The translations under genes and the position numbers were made by a program. The notes under the pieces were generated by a model that ran no database searches, was not told where the DNA came from, and was given only the letters and a program-made list of their open reading frames with translations. This document shows positions 1 to 10,809 of a stretch of DNA of 64,000 nt, piece after piece; positions within the stretch are counted from its first letter, which is position 1; every line of letters starts with the position of its first letter. The DNA is from Cryptomeria japonica (taxonomy: Eukaryota > Streptophyta > Pinopsida > Cupressales > Cupressaceae), in assembly GCF_030272615.1 (NCBI RefSeq), contig NC_081415.1, positions 188,604,270 through 188,668,269 on the forward strand, in the 5' to 3' direction.

Positions 1-1153
1 AGTCTTGTGCATGTAAAGGATCTTGCATGAAGGAGATTGATCCTATCTACCTCAGGAATGTAAAAAGTCCCTGTAAATGGTGGAGAACACATGATGGGTT
101 ATAGCTTTCCTTGAAACCGTGGAGAATGAGTGATGGAGAATGTCTCAAGATCTGTTCAAGACTGTTGCATTCAAATGCAAAGTGTTCAATGGCCAGGATT
201 GAACCGCCTGAATTATTTAACCTAAATGTTTAGGGTTTAGGATTTATGCTACCGACCTATCTGTTTCCTATAAGGTCAATGTTGTATTTCATGCTGAGGT
301 TGCCGGAAAATGGTGTGTGTGTATCTAAGTGTAGAGATACATGATTCTTGCCAGACCAGATGAGATAAGAGGATTGATTCCTACATAGTGTGTGTATAGA
401 AGGAAGGTACTTAAGTGGATCTACATTAGGCATTGAGTGCTATTATCAGATCATTGTAATACCTGTTGATCTTTAACCACTTCAATAGTTGAAAAATCCC
501 TTAACCAGATATCTTTAATCAACTTGTTGTAATCCTTTAACAGGGTGACTCAAACTCATTGAGTTCTTGAAATCCTCTAACAAGGTAACCTCTAACAGGG
601 TTTAACCCTTAATCGGGTATTTAGCCATCCCTTAACCGGGTGATCTCTAACAGGATCAGTTCCTAGTAGAACCTATTGTAATAGTCTTTAACCAGACTAG
701 GCTCCTAACAAAGGGGACTTCTAAAGAGTTCAAAAGAAGCTTGTGGGTATTCATCCCCATCGTGGTTTTTCCCAGTTGGGTTTCCATGTGAAAAATTTGT
801 GTGTCATGTGTATTATTTTTCATGTGATGATTTAAGTGATTTGTGTCAAAAGGTAAATCATGTTGAGCTAGTTGTTATTTTATTTTTGATGATAGATTAC
901 CTATTCATGCATAAAGGTGAAATGGAAGTGTAGTAGTAGCTTGAGTGGAAAGATAAGTGATTAACCAGTTAATGCTTGTCACAGTCATTCTTAGCTTTAC
1001 TGGTTGCACTCTATTTTAGACCGGTGTTACTGTCTGTCAGACATTTGTAGTGTTCACATTCAAATCAGTTAGGGAAAGGTATTTGTGCCTGTACTGATTC
1101 ACCCCCCCCTCTCAGTACTGGTTTGGTACTTATTGTTCATCATTGAGTTATCA
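1..1153 (+). repeat. 5' LTR of element 1 (3' two thirds only)
   Basis: It aligns along its whole length with 5980-7131, with scattered substitutions. It ends in TATCA immediately before the primer site. It contains a ladder of short motifs of the type CCTTAACCGGGTGATC and CTCTAACAGG (about 490-720). Near 1100 it has the C-run block CACCCCCCCCTCTCAGTA that recurs in all copia-type LTRs here. The reading frame at 1143-1334 overlaps the LTR end and the gag leader and is not a gene. Confidence 0.92.
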
Positions 1154-1155
1154 AT

Positions 1156-1167
1156 TGGTATCAAAGC
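1156..1167 (+). other. Primer-binding site of element 1 (initiator tRNA-Met type)
   Basis: TGGTATCAAAGC lies three bases after the LTR end. TGGTATCAGAGC is the usual plant copia site complementary to the 3' end of initiator tRNA-Met; this copy has one A for G change. The partner copy at 7134 (element 2) keeps the canonical form. Confidence 0.88.
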
Positions 1168-1224
1168 ATCCTCCAGGTCCTCTATGTTGTAAGCTTAATA
1201 GCTCGAGGGAAAGATCCTATTGTA

Positions 1225-2100
1225 ATGATGAAGAGGGAAGGTCCAAAGTTCAACAAAGACAACTTCAAAATATGGAAGGACAGAATGAAGATTTACGTCA
1301 AAAGCATGGGTGCTCAACACTGGAGCTATGTTGAGAATGCTTTTATTATTCCTACCGGTACTCTCTCCGATGATCAAAAGAGAGAAATACAAGAGAATGG
1401 GCAAGTCATGGAAGCCCTAATCAGCAACTTATCTAACATTGAGTTTATTGATGCCTAGGATAAAGATAATCCCAAAGAAGTATGGGACACTCTTTAGAGT
1501 ATCTATGGCAGTGATGAGCATGTAAAACAAGCTAAGGAAGAAATCCTTAGAGGGAAGTTTAAAGACATTCAGATGGTTGAAGGTGAGACCATTCAACAGT
1601 ATGGAATAAGAATCAAAACTGTTATTGGAGATATCAAGAGTGCAGGTGGTAAAATGGAAGATTCCACTGTGGTAAGCAAAGTTCTAAGATCCTTATTACC
1701 GGTCTATGCAATAAGGGTTGCTTCTATTCAGGAGTTGAGATCAATAGATAAGACTAAGGTATCCCTAGACTCCATCATTGTAAAATTGACAACCTATGAG
1801 CTAAATAGTTTTGATGGCCGTGTTCAAAAGACTGAATTGACTTTTAAAGCTTCTGCTATACCATCTAGAAAAGGAAAAGAAGCATGCACCAGTGGTGAAC
1901 AAAGACAGAGCAGAGAAATGGATGATGAGGAGATCCTGATGGAATTTGAAGCTCTTCTTGCCAAGAAACTTCCCAAAGGAACCAGTAAAGATAGAGGTAA
2001 GCTCCCTTTGAAATGCTTTTCTTGTAATCAAATAAGACATATTGCTATAAACTGTCCTAATGGTGACAACAAGGAAAAATCAGAGAGGTTCAAGAAATTC
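1225..2100 (+). pseudogene. gag of element 1: capsid-like region and one zinc knuckle
   Basis: Gag packages the RNA of the element. The start is chosen at MMKREGPKFN because the same start is used in elements 2, 4 and 8 (MMKREG or MMKKQG). The N-terminal part contains NFKIWKDRMKIY, typical of UBN2/copia gag. The zinc knuckle CFSCNQIRHIAINC (CX2CX4HX4C) is at 2014-2055 with all four ligands present. In-frame TAG stops at 1456 and about 1492 break the N-terminal half. At the first, element 2 has CAG, which points to a C-to-T change. A frame of 299 codons then stays open from 1573 to 2472, running on into the protease. Confidence 0.9.
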
Positions 2101-2625
2101 AAAGGAAGAAATCAGAGAAACTATTTTGTTGCAGTTGATGAAGGTGTCACAGATGAGGAATCAGAAGATGAAGAGAATGAAGATATTGTGTTTGTTGCAG
2201 TAAAGGAAGATATGTCAGACAAGAAGGCTTTTGTCTCCCGCTTTGATAATTCCAATGAGTGGATTATCGATAGTGGTTGTTATCACCATATGACTGGTGA
2301 CCAGAGCAAGTTTCTATCTTTGGAAGAATATGATGGTGGTGTGGTTCATTTTGGTAATGATGCACCATGTATGGTTAAAGGAAGAGGATCCATCGCTCTC
2401 AATGGAAAGAGAAGTGCTAACAATGTGTATTGGGTGGAAGGTCTCAGACATAATCTATTGAGCGTTGCCTAGCTGAATGATAGTGGACTTATTCTGGAAT
2501 TCAAAAATGGAGTGTGCAAAATGAAAGGAAAGAATGGTGAATTGATGGCCACTGGTAAGAAGCCCAAAGGTAACTTATTTTAGTTGGATGCAAATGTAAG
2601 TACTTGTCTTATGGCTAAATTTGAT
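2101..2625 (+). pseudogene. Aspartic protease domain of element 1
   Basis: This is the retropepsin that cuts the Gag-Pol polyprotein. The catalytic motif is seen as WIIDSGCYHHMTGD near 2260-2300, with an intact D-S-G triplet. The downstream NGKRSANNVYWVEGLRHNLLSV is the usual copia segment leading to the pre-integrase region. The frame stops at TAG 2470 and again near 2581. Element 4 reads CAG at the second position. An acidic stretch (DEESEDEENEDI) precedes the catalytic motif, as in elements 4 and 8. Confidence 0.88.
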
Positions 2626-2629
2626 GATA

Positions 2630-3543
2630 GCTAGATATGGCATAGGAGACTCTACCATATAAACTTTGATAACATTGCAAAGGCCAGTAAGACCAAGGCA
2701 GTCAGAGGATTGCCGATGCTGAGCAAACCAGGAAAACCTTTGTGCAGAGAATGTCAACTGGGGAAAATGTCTTCCTCAACTTTCAAAGCTAAATATTTCA
2801 CAATAGACAATTTACTTGATCTTGTGCATACTGATTTGTGTGGTCCTATGAAAACTAGGAGTGTGCAGGGAGATAGGTATTTCATGATTCTAATTGATGA
2901 TTTCTCAAGAATGATGTGGGTCACATTCTTGAAAGATAAGTCTAAAGCTTTTGGAAAATTAAAAGCTTTCAGAGCACTGGTAGAAAAGGAAAGCAGTAGA
3001 AGAATCAAATGCCTTAGAACTGATCAAGGAGGAGAGCTCACCTCAGGTGAATTCAACAAATATTGTGAAGAGAATGACATCAAGAGGCAACTGTCTACCC
3101 CCTAGACTCCACAACAAAATGTCTTAGCATAGAGAAACAACTGGACTGTGGTTGAAGCAGCTAGAACCATGTTGATCCAAGGAAAAGTTGCTCACACCTT
3201 TTGGACAGAAGCGGTGAGGACTACAATATACATAATGAACTAGGTACTCATCAAGAAAGGAAAGGATAAGACTCCTTATGAGTATTGGACCAGTAAGACA
3301 CCAGTGGTAAGCTACTTTAGAATGTTTGGTAGCAAATGTTATATCAAGAGGAGTGAACATCAAAACAAGTTCGATGCAAAATGTGATGAAGGAATATTCC
3401 TAAGATATTTCACCAAGAGAAAAGCTCTCAAATGTTTCAACAATAGGACTCAGAGAATTGTTGAAAGCATCAATGTTAGAGTTGATGAAAACTCAGGAAA
3501 ACCTATGGAAACTAGCAGTAAGCAAGTAAGAAATGAACGGTAG
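2630..3543 (+). pseudogene. GAG-pre-integrase and integrase core of element 1
   Basis: The pre-integrase segment WHRRLYHINFDNI and the zinc-binding CRECQLGK start the domain. The rve core follows with HTDLCGPM (first catalytic Asp) and LRTDQGGE (second Asp). The region leading to the catalytic Glu is degraded around 3100-3140. The GYFTKRKALKCF-type C-terminal segment is visible near 3400. Stops at about 2630, 3103, 3130 and 3241 break the frame. At three of these element 4 has Q or W codons. Integrase would insert the cDNA copy into the host chromosome. Confidence 0.88.
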
Positions 3544-3689
3544 TAACCTTCGGGGAACCACTTGCTAATTAGCCAAGTACCAGTAATAGTGTCCCCACAC
3601 CGGTAGATGCTGATGCTAATGAAGATGAGGATGAAGAAGAAAAGAAGGAGGAATCAGTTAAGAGCATTCCTCAATATATCAAACTGAAT

Positions 3690-5308
3690 CATGATCCAAA
3701 GCAGATCATAGGACATAAGGATGCAGGAATCCTTACAAGAAGAAAGGTCAGAGAAAATTCTTGTATGATCTCTAAATTTGAGCCTAAATCATTCAAAGAG
3801 GCACATAAATATGGAGACTGGATCAAGGCAATGGAGGAGGAACTTGACCAGATAGAGAAGAATGGTACATGGTCTTTGGCACCCAGACCGGAGCATAAAA
3901 ATGTCATTGGTACCAAATGGGTTTTAAAAAACAAGCTAAATGAGGATGGCACCGTGGTAAGGAACAAAGCTATACTAGTATGTAAAGGAAAGAAGAAGTA
4001 GAAGACTATGGAGAAACCTTTTCCCCTGTAGCTAGATTGGAAGGAGTTTGTATGGTTCTTGCATATGCATCTTTTAAAGGATTCAAGGTATACCAAATGG
4101 ATGTAAAATCTACATTCCTAAATGGAATACTTGAAGAGGAGGTGTATATAGAGCAACCAGATGGGTTTGCCCTATCAGAAGACAGTGACATGGTGTGTAG
4201 GCTACATAAAGCCTTGTATGGACTAAAGCAGGCACCTAGAGCATGGTATGACCGATTGCACTCCCATCTTGTGAAGATTGGATTTGAAAGAACAAGTGAA
4301 GATAGCAATATCTACTTGAAATCAAAAGGAGATCAGATTCTGATCTATGAAGTATTTTTTGATGACATCATCTTTGGAGGTGATGACAAGATGAGTCATG
4401 AATTTTCTGATGAGATGAAAAAGGAGTTTGAAATGTCACTTATAGGGGAGATTAAGTTATTCATTGGACTGCAGATTCAACAAATGAAAGATGGAATCTT
4501 TATTACTCAGTCCAAGTATGTCAAAGAGGTGTTGAAGACCTTTGGCATGGAAGATAGTAAACCGGTTGGTACACCAATGGTGACCGGTTGTAAGATATCA
4601 AAAGAATATGACTCAGCGGTGGTAAATGAGAAGGATTACCGATCAATGATTGGTAAGTTGCATTATGTAGTGCATAGCAGACTGGACATTGCACATGTAG
4701 TGGGTATTAATGCTAGGTTTCAGCAAAGCCCTAGAGAATCCCACTTGGTAGCAGTCAAGCGGATTCTTAGATATCTGAAGGGAAATATTGACTATGGGTT
4801 ATGGTATCCATACAATAATGATTTTAACCTGAAAGTGTTCACATATGCTGATTGGTTTGGTAATGTAGATGACCAGAAGAGCACAACTGGTGGTACATTC
4901 TTTCTTGGTGGTAGAATGGTCTCATGGATGAGTAAAAATCAGAGTTGTATCTCTCAGTCTATAGTAGAAGCGGAGTATGTTGCAGCCTTTATGAACTATA
5001 CCCAGACTATTTGGATGAAGCATGTATTGAATGGCTTCAAAGTTCCTGTATCTAAACTGGTAAGAATATTTTGTGACAATACAAGTGCAATCAACATTTC
5101 CAAGAATCGGGTTTTGCATGCTAGAACCAAGCACTTTGAACTCAAGTATCATTTATTGAGGGAAAAGGTTCAGAAAAAGGAGGTTGTACTGGAACATGTT
5201 TCCAGTAAGGAGCAGTTAGTAGATATATTCACCAAGCCTCTACCAAAGGCTTCATTTACCTATTTAAGAGGTGAACTAGGGGTGCTACCCCTTCAAGAGG
5301 TAAACTGA
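3690..5308 (+). pseudogene. Reverse transcriptase and RNase H of element 1
   Basis: RT begins with [18 protein letters not shown] and GTKWVLKNKLNEDG. A loss of about 8 bases near 3990, relative to element 4, shifts the frame. The frame reopens at 4037 with [28 protein letters not shown] and the catalytic FFDDIIFGG (family consensus FVDD, so one Val to Phe change beside the two Asp). RNase H follows with SQSIVEAEYVAA, FCDNTSAINISKN and the terminal VDIFTKPLP, ending at the natural stop near 5306. The 423-codon frame 4037-5308 is the best preserved pol segment in the window. Confidence 0.93.
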
Positions 5309-5385
5309 AAGTATGTACTACATATCAGTCAAGCATTGCTGTATCCAATTTTTTTTTCCAGATTGATGTGTTGAAGGATGCTACT

Positions 5386-5555
5386 CCTTAGGGGGAGTAG
5401 CATAGGTGGAATAGAATAGCTTGTGCCTCCACTTTGGCATTATTGTCAAAGGGGGAAAAAATGTGAAGCAAAGAAGATATCTACAGCAGTGGGGAGAAGA
5501 TGTGATGCAGAAACAAAGATCTTTGTATATTGCCATCAATGCCAAAGGGGGAGAT
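5386..5555 (+). other. Polypurine tract array of element 1
   Basis: Three purine-rich motifs precede the 3' LTR: CTTAGGGGGAGTAG (about 5388), GTCAAAGGGGGAAAAAA (about 5446) and GCCAAAGGGGGAGATTG (5541-5557). The last abuts the LTR and is the presumed plus-strand primer. Multiple copies of the tract upstream of the 3' LTR are a described trait of Sireviruses. Confidence 0.8.
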
Positions 5556-7131
5556 TGTTGGCATTTGTGCAAAGTTTGTTGACATGATGATATTATGTTG
5601 TCATTGATCTCAATATGTTGGAGAGTGAACTATCAATATGCTGAAATGTGAACCGGTACAATATGGTGAATCGGTATATGTACAAAGAAGTGAACATGTA
5701 TATTGAAGCTAAACAGTTGGCAAACTGAACCGATATAGTGGTATAAACCATTATATTGAGCAATAGGTGAAGTGGTATGTTTGTCCAAGAGAACTGGTAT
5801 GATGAAATGTGAACCAGCATATGGAATATTCTCTATGAAGACTTAACATGGTATGACTACTGGTTGGTAGTCTTAGCTTAAGGGTTTCCAGTTGAAGTGT
5901 TCCAAGCCTGTGTGATTCAACTGATGACATTGTGTGATGAGTTAGAGTTGAAATGAAAATCAAATCATGGTGCCATGTCAATCTTGTGCACGTAAAGGAT
6001 CTTGCATGAAGGAGATTGATCCTATCTACCTTGGGAATGTAAAAAATCCCTATAAATGATGGAGAACACGTGATGGGTTATAGCTTCCATGAAATGGTGG
6101 AGAACAAGCGATGGAGAATGTCTCAAGATCTGTTCAAGACCATTGCATTCAAATGCAAAGTGTTCAATGGCCAGGATTGAACCGCCTAAATTGTTTAACC
6201 TAAATGTTTAGGGTTTAGGGTTTATGTAATCGACCTATCTATTTCCTATAAGGTCGATGTTGTGTTTCATGTTGAGGTTGCTAGCAAATGGTGTGTGTGT
6301 ATCTAAGTGCAGAGATACGTGATTCTTGCCAGACCAGATGAGATAAGAGGATTGATTCCTACACAGTGTGTGTGCAGAAGGAAGGTAATTAAGCAGATCT
6401 ACATTAGGCATTGATTTCTATTATCAGATCATTGTAATACCTATTGATCTTTAACCACATCAACAATTGGAAAATCCCTTAACCGGATAGCTTTAATCAG
6501 CTTGCTATAAATCCTTTAATAGGGTGACTCAAACTCATTGAGTTCTTGAAATCCTCTAACAAGGTAACCTCTAACAGGGTTTAACCCTTAACCGAGTATT
6601 TAGCCATCCCTTAACCGGGTGATCTCTGATAGGATCAGTTCCTAGCAGAACCTATTGTAATAGTCTTTAACTAGACTAGGCTCCTAACAAAGCAGACTTC
6701 TAAAGATTTCAAAAGTAGCTTGTGGGTATTCATCCCCACTGTGGTTTTTTCCAGTTGGGTTTCCACGTGAAAAATTTGTGTGTCATGTGTAGTATTTTTC
6801 ATGTGATGATTTAAGTGATTTGTGTCTGAATGTAAATCATGTTGAGCTAGCTATTATTTTATTTCTGATGATAGATTACCTATTCATGCATAAAGGTGAA
6901 ATGGAACTGTAGTAGTAACTTGAGTGGAAAGCTAAGTGATTAACTGGATAATGCTTGTCACAGTCATTCTTAGCTTTATCGGTTGCACTCTATTTCAGAT
7001 CGGTGTTACTGTCTATCAGACATTTGTAGTGTTTGCAGTCAAACTGGTTAGGGAAAGGTATTTGTTCCTGTACTGATTCACCCCCCCTCTCACTACCGGT
7101 TTGGTACTTATTGTTCATCATTAAGTTATCA
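5556..7131 (+). repeat. LTR shared by elements 1 and 2 (full length, 1576 bp)
   Basis: It starts TGTTGGCATTTG right after the polypurine tract and ends TTATCA before the primer site at 7134. It is the 3' LTR of element 1. It is also followed by a second primer site and a second gag start, so it doubles as the 5' LTR of element 2. Frames on the minus strand at 5593-5981 are chance shadows of LTR sequence. Confidence 0.92.
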
Positions 7132-7834
7132 ATTGGTATCAGAGCATCCTCCAGGTCCTCTGTGTTGTAAGCTTAACCGCTTGAGGGAAAGATCCTATTG
7201 TAATGATGAAGAGGGAAGGTCCAAAGTTCAATAGAGATAACTTCAAAATATGGAAGGATAGAATGAAGATTTACATCAAAAGCATGGGTACTCAACACTG
7301 GAGCTATGTTGAGAATGCTTTTGTTATTCCTACTGATACTCTCTCCGATATCAAAAGAGAGAGATACAAGAGAATTGGCAAGTCATGGAAGCCCTAATCA
7401 ACAACTTATCTGACATTGAGTTTATTGATGTCCAGGATAAAGATAATCCCAAAGAAGTATGGGACACTCTTGAGAGTATCTATGGCAATGATGAGCATGT
7501 AAAACAAGCTAAGGAAGAAAGCCTTAGAGGGAAGTTTGAAGACATGCAAATGGTTGAAGGTGAGACCATTCAATATTATGGAATAAGAATCAAAACTATT
7601 GTTGGAGATATCAAGAGTGCAAGTGGTAAAATGGAAGATTCCACTATGGTAAGCAAAGCTCTGAGATCAATAGACAAGACTAAGGTATCCCTAGACTCCA
7701 TCATTGCAAAATTGACTACCTATAAGCTAAATAGTTTTGATGGCAGTGTTCAAAAGACTGAATCAACTTTTAAAGCTTCTATTGTACCATCCAGAAAAGG
7801 AAAAGAAGCGTGCACCAGTGGTGAACCAAGACAA
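7132..7834 (+). pseudogene. Element 2: gag fragment directly after the shared LTR
   Basis: It begins with a canonical primer site TGGTATCAGAGC and a gag start MMKREGPKFNRDNFK at 7203. It is a close copy of element 1 gag. A one-base loss near 7345 shifts the frame; the frame reopens at 7385 with MEALINNLSDIEF. Relative to element 1, 51 bp are missing near 7665, removing 17 codons in frame. The deletion lies between two copies of the short sequence AGATC. The match ends abruptly at about 7834, where a minus-strand gag fragment of another family begins. The rest of element 2 is not in the window. Confidence 0.9.
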
Positions 7835-8147
7835 ATGCATTATCAGACAACCTAGTAAGAATAACATTTTTTTCCTTAACATTGTTCTCATATTCCTTCT
7901 TGGCATTTGGAATAGTAGGAGGATTATTAGGGACTGTATAACTATTCACAACCAACATCCATACATCACAACCTAGAGATGACAAATAGGTTTCCATTCT
8001 TCTACTCCAAAAGAAATAGTTGACACCATCAAACATAGGGGCTTTTAAGGAGGCTGATTCATTTCTTTCCATTGTGAACACTTGATAGGATCTACCCAAG
8101 CTAGAGAACGCTTTGAAAAAATAGGGTACCTACACTTTGATACCATT
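7835..8147 (-). pseudogene. Element B: 5' end of a copia gag (truncated) and leader
   Basis: On the minus strand the frame starting at 8099 (or MERNESASL at 8072) reads FDGVNYFFWSRRMETYLSSLG and ends near LSDNAFV. This is the N-terminal pattern of copia gag (UBN2 type) but is distinct from the gag of elements 1, 2, 4 and 8. It is cut at about 7835 where it meets element 2 in opposite orientation. A primer site TGGTATCAAAG lies at about 8136-8146 on the minus strand, beside the LTR that begins at 8148. Further codons in the open frame come from antisense element 2 and are not gag. Confidence 0.78.
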
Positions 8148-9658
8148 TGTTGGACACAATGGATCACTGAGAGGGGGATGAATCAATGATTTAAATAATT
8201 TTTACTTAATCAGAGCTATACTAGTTCAATATGAAATAGACAAAATGTAGACCGATTACCAAAGCAATGCAAACCAGGTGTGTAGGAGAAATAACTAAAA
8301 GATTAATACACCACACACATGAAGATGCAACACATAACAACAAATGTATGAGGAAAACCCAATGTGGGAAAAACCTCAGTGAGAATAGCTAATGGAGATC
8401 TTCTCCAATCTAGCCTCACAATGAAAAGATTTGATTACAAATTTTAGGGCACCAACCCAAGGAGCACCAACCCTTGATTTATGAGCACCAACTCAAAGGA
8501 GCACCAAATCCTATACAATTTATGGGCTACAACCTGAAGGAGCTACAACCCCTACACTAAGAACCTACTTAGTGAAAACAATATGAAAACTCAGATACAC
8601 AAATGAGATCCCTGCTACAAATGTAGTTTTGCAACCCTTCAAAGCTTTGCACTACCCGTTTCTATCTTACCAGTTTGTGTTAACTCAACACACATTGCAA
8701 CTTAACCTTTCTGTTGGTTCTAACTTTTCTAAATCTTCTCTCCCTCTATTCTGTTGATTTCAACTCACACTTGGTCACTCTCTATCAAGTACTGGTTCTT
8801 TCGGTCTGTCACCTCTACATTCGATGCTCGCTCTACCAATTTTTTCCTCACACCGGTTTACCCTGCTTCTCCTTACTTGTACAATCTTCACTCGCACACA
8901 CTTCAGGTGTTTATCTATTCAACTCTCAGACAACAATTTCACTCTATCCTTTTTCCTTTAGCAACAACCCTATCTATCTTAGTTTGTCATATTTAAATTG
9001 AATCTTTCCTGCCAAGAATCAATTCAAAGTGAGGGGGACTAGGGTTTCTTCTTTGACCAATGAGCCATAACATATCCAATCAAATCTCCTCAAATCATGT
9101 CTCAGACATAATTTCTTGTACATCACTACCAACATCATGCCTTCCAATGCACACCTTCCATCTTTAGTAATTTGCATTCAATCTGTCAGCTCATCTTTTG
9201 TTCAATCACCATAAATGGTTCGATGATTTGGTTCACCTACTTCAATCTGCATCCAGAAATCCTACAACAAATCAATCAAGCTCCACCAATCTCATGGCTT
9301 CTGATACACATTTGCTAAGTTTAGAAAACACGGCCCTATCCATCAACCTACATCTATCAAATGCCATAAATGTCTCAACTATTTTCTTTGACAAGAGAGC
9401 ACAAAGATCAGATTGTTCTTTCTTGATCAAGTCACCCAAGTGTTCCTTCAATCTGCTTTGAGCTATGAACACCTACAATCAATCCATGATTTTTTTAATC
9501 ACATTAAATGTCAACCTGTCACACCTACCATGCCTTATCGATGCACACACCAACCTCTTCCTTTTTGCCAACCGGAATCCACCTATCATAGACATGGACA
9601 ATTGACCCACCAATATTAAGTCGATTCATTGTCATTCAATAAATCCTCATACAAGTAC
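8148..9658 (-). repeat. 5' LTR of element B, part 1 (interrupted by element 3)
   Basis: It begins TGTTGGACACAATGG next to the minus-strand primer site. It contains the common block GAGAGGGGGATGAATCA near 8170 and the AAAACCTCAGTGAG-type segment near 8370. It stops at 9658 where element 3 starts. Its remainder is 17997-18392. Long plus-strand frames inside it (8714-9001, 9198-9461) look like chance frames in non-coding sequence. Confidence 0.75.
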
Positions 9659-10809
9659 TAATGAATACTAAGAGGGGGGGTGAATTAGTATTCCCAAACT
9701 TTTGACAAAACTCTTAAGCAATTTTATTGCAAACCGGTATAGCAGATTAAACAACAAACCGGTTAAAACATAAACAAACCAAATAGAAAATAAAGAATTC
9801 ACCCATAATAGCACAATCACCATAACACAGGATATTTTGACATGGAAACCCAAATGGAAAAAAAACCACAGTGAGTAAAACTCATAAGTCAGCTATCTAC
9901 ATAATAGTAACCAGAGCGGTTAAGGCCTTACAATGTTCTTCACCAGAACAAATCCTGCTAGGAATCCAAATCTCTGTTAGGAGATAAGTCTTGTTAAAGA
10001 CTACCTTGATAAAGGATTTTAGATCCACAATTGTGAATCACCTTGTTAGAGGATTTACAATAGGATTGACTCGGCCTACCTGGTTAAGGGTTTCTGACTT
10101 GTCGAAGTGATTAGTAATCAACAAGTGAATGATCTAGAAAGTAGCATAGTATGCTTGGTTAGATCCTTGATTTCTCTCTTATTAATGCATTGCAACATTA
10201 CTTCAGTCTTCTATCCTTTGCACACTCAATCTCTATCGCACAATGCTTTTTCATAGACTTAATCTTCTACATGCAATACTTACTTCGACTCATACAAAAA
10301 AACCCTAGACATGATGTCCTTAAATAGGAATCTGATTTCATGTTGGTCCAATAAAATTGGATTACAATTTCCTAGGTTCAAAGCATCTAGACACATTGGG
10401 TAACATGACACAGAATCACCACATCGGTGTTGGTGGATGATAACTCATCACACTTTACAAGTTTTACCAGTTTAACACAGTATACCGATTACCGCTTAAT
10501 AAACAAAGAATGGTAAACTGGAACATAGTGTTTTGATCAAAAAGATTAACTACCACTAGGGGTCCTTGTACCGCTTGATGTCTTCATTCATGCCTTGACT
10601 AGTAAGCTCCTTTTGTAAAACATCGATAGTCTTCTACAAACAAAGACTATACATACAATGACATATAATGCTAGTTTGAACAATACAACACATACTGCTG
10701 GTTGAGAATAACTCACACATAAAATAAGTGTGTTTCCATCAATGACAATCACAACTAAACATGCCAACAATCTCCTCAACTAAGTACAAACATTATCAAA
10801 ATTCCAACA
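9659..10809 (-). repeat. 3' LTR of element 3
   Basis: It pairs with 16814-17996. The left end reads TAATGAATACTAAGAGG where the partner has TGATGAATACTAAGAGG, so the terminal TG has become TA. The right end is CCAACA, followed at once by the minus-strand polypurine tract. It contains the GAGGGGGGGTGAATTAGTAT block and repeated motifs of the GTTAGAGGATTTACAATAGG type. Confidence 0.88.

Larger units (their letters stand above)
1..7131 (+). mobile_element. Element 1: Ty1/copia LTR retrotransposon (Sirevirus-like), left LTR cut by window edge
   Basis: The order is LTR, primer site, gag, protease, integrase, RT, RNase H, polypurine tract, LTR. Integrase before RT defines Ty1/copia. The left LTR (1-1153) begins inside the element and matches the right LTR from about 5980 onward. 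Several purine-rich motifs upstream of the right LTR recall the Sirevirus (SIRE/Maximus) lineage. All frames carry stops, so the element is dead. The internal region of element 2 follows directly at 7132, so the right LTR also serves as the left LTR of element 2. Confidence 0.93.

Noticed and set aside
8714-9001. Overlapping plus-strand frames of 80-95 codons
   Set aside because: They lie inside the LTR of element B on the non-element strand, have no family motif, and are rich in S, L and Y as expected from pyrimidine-rich text.
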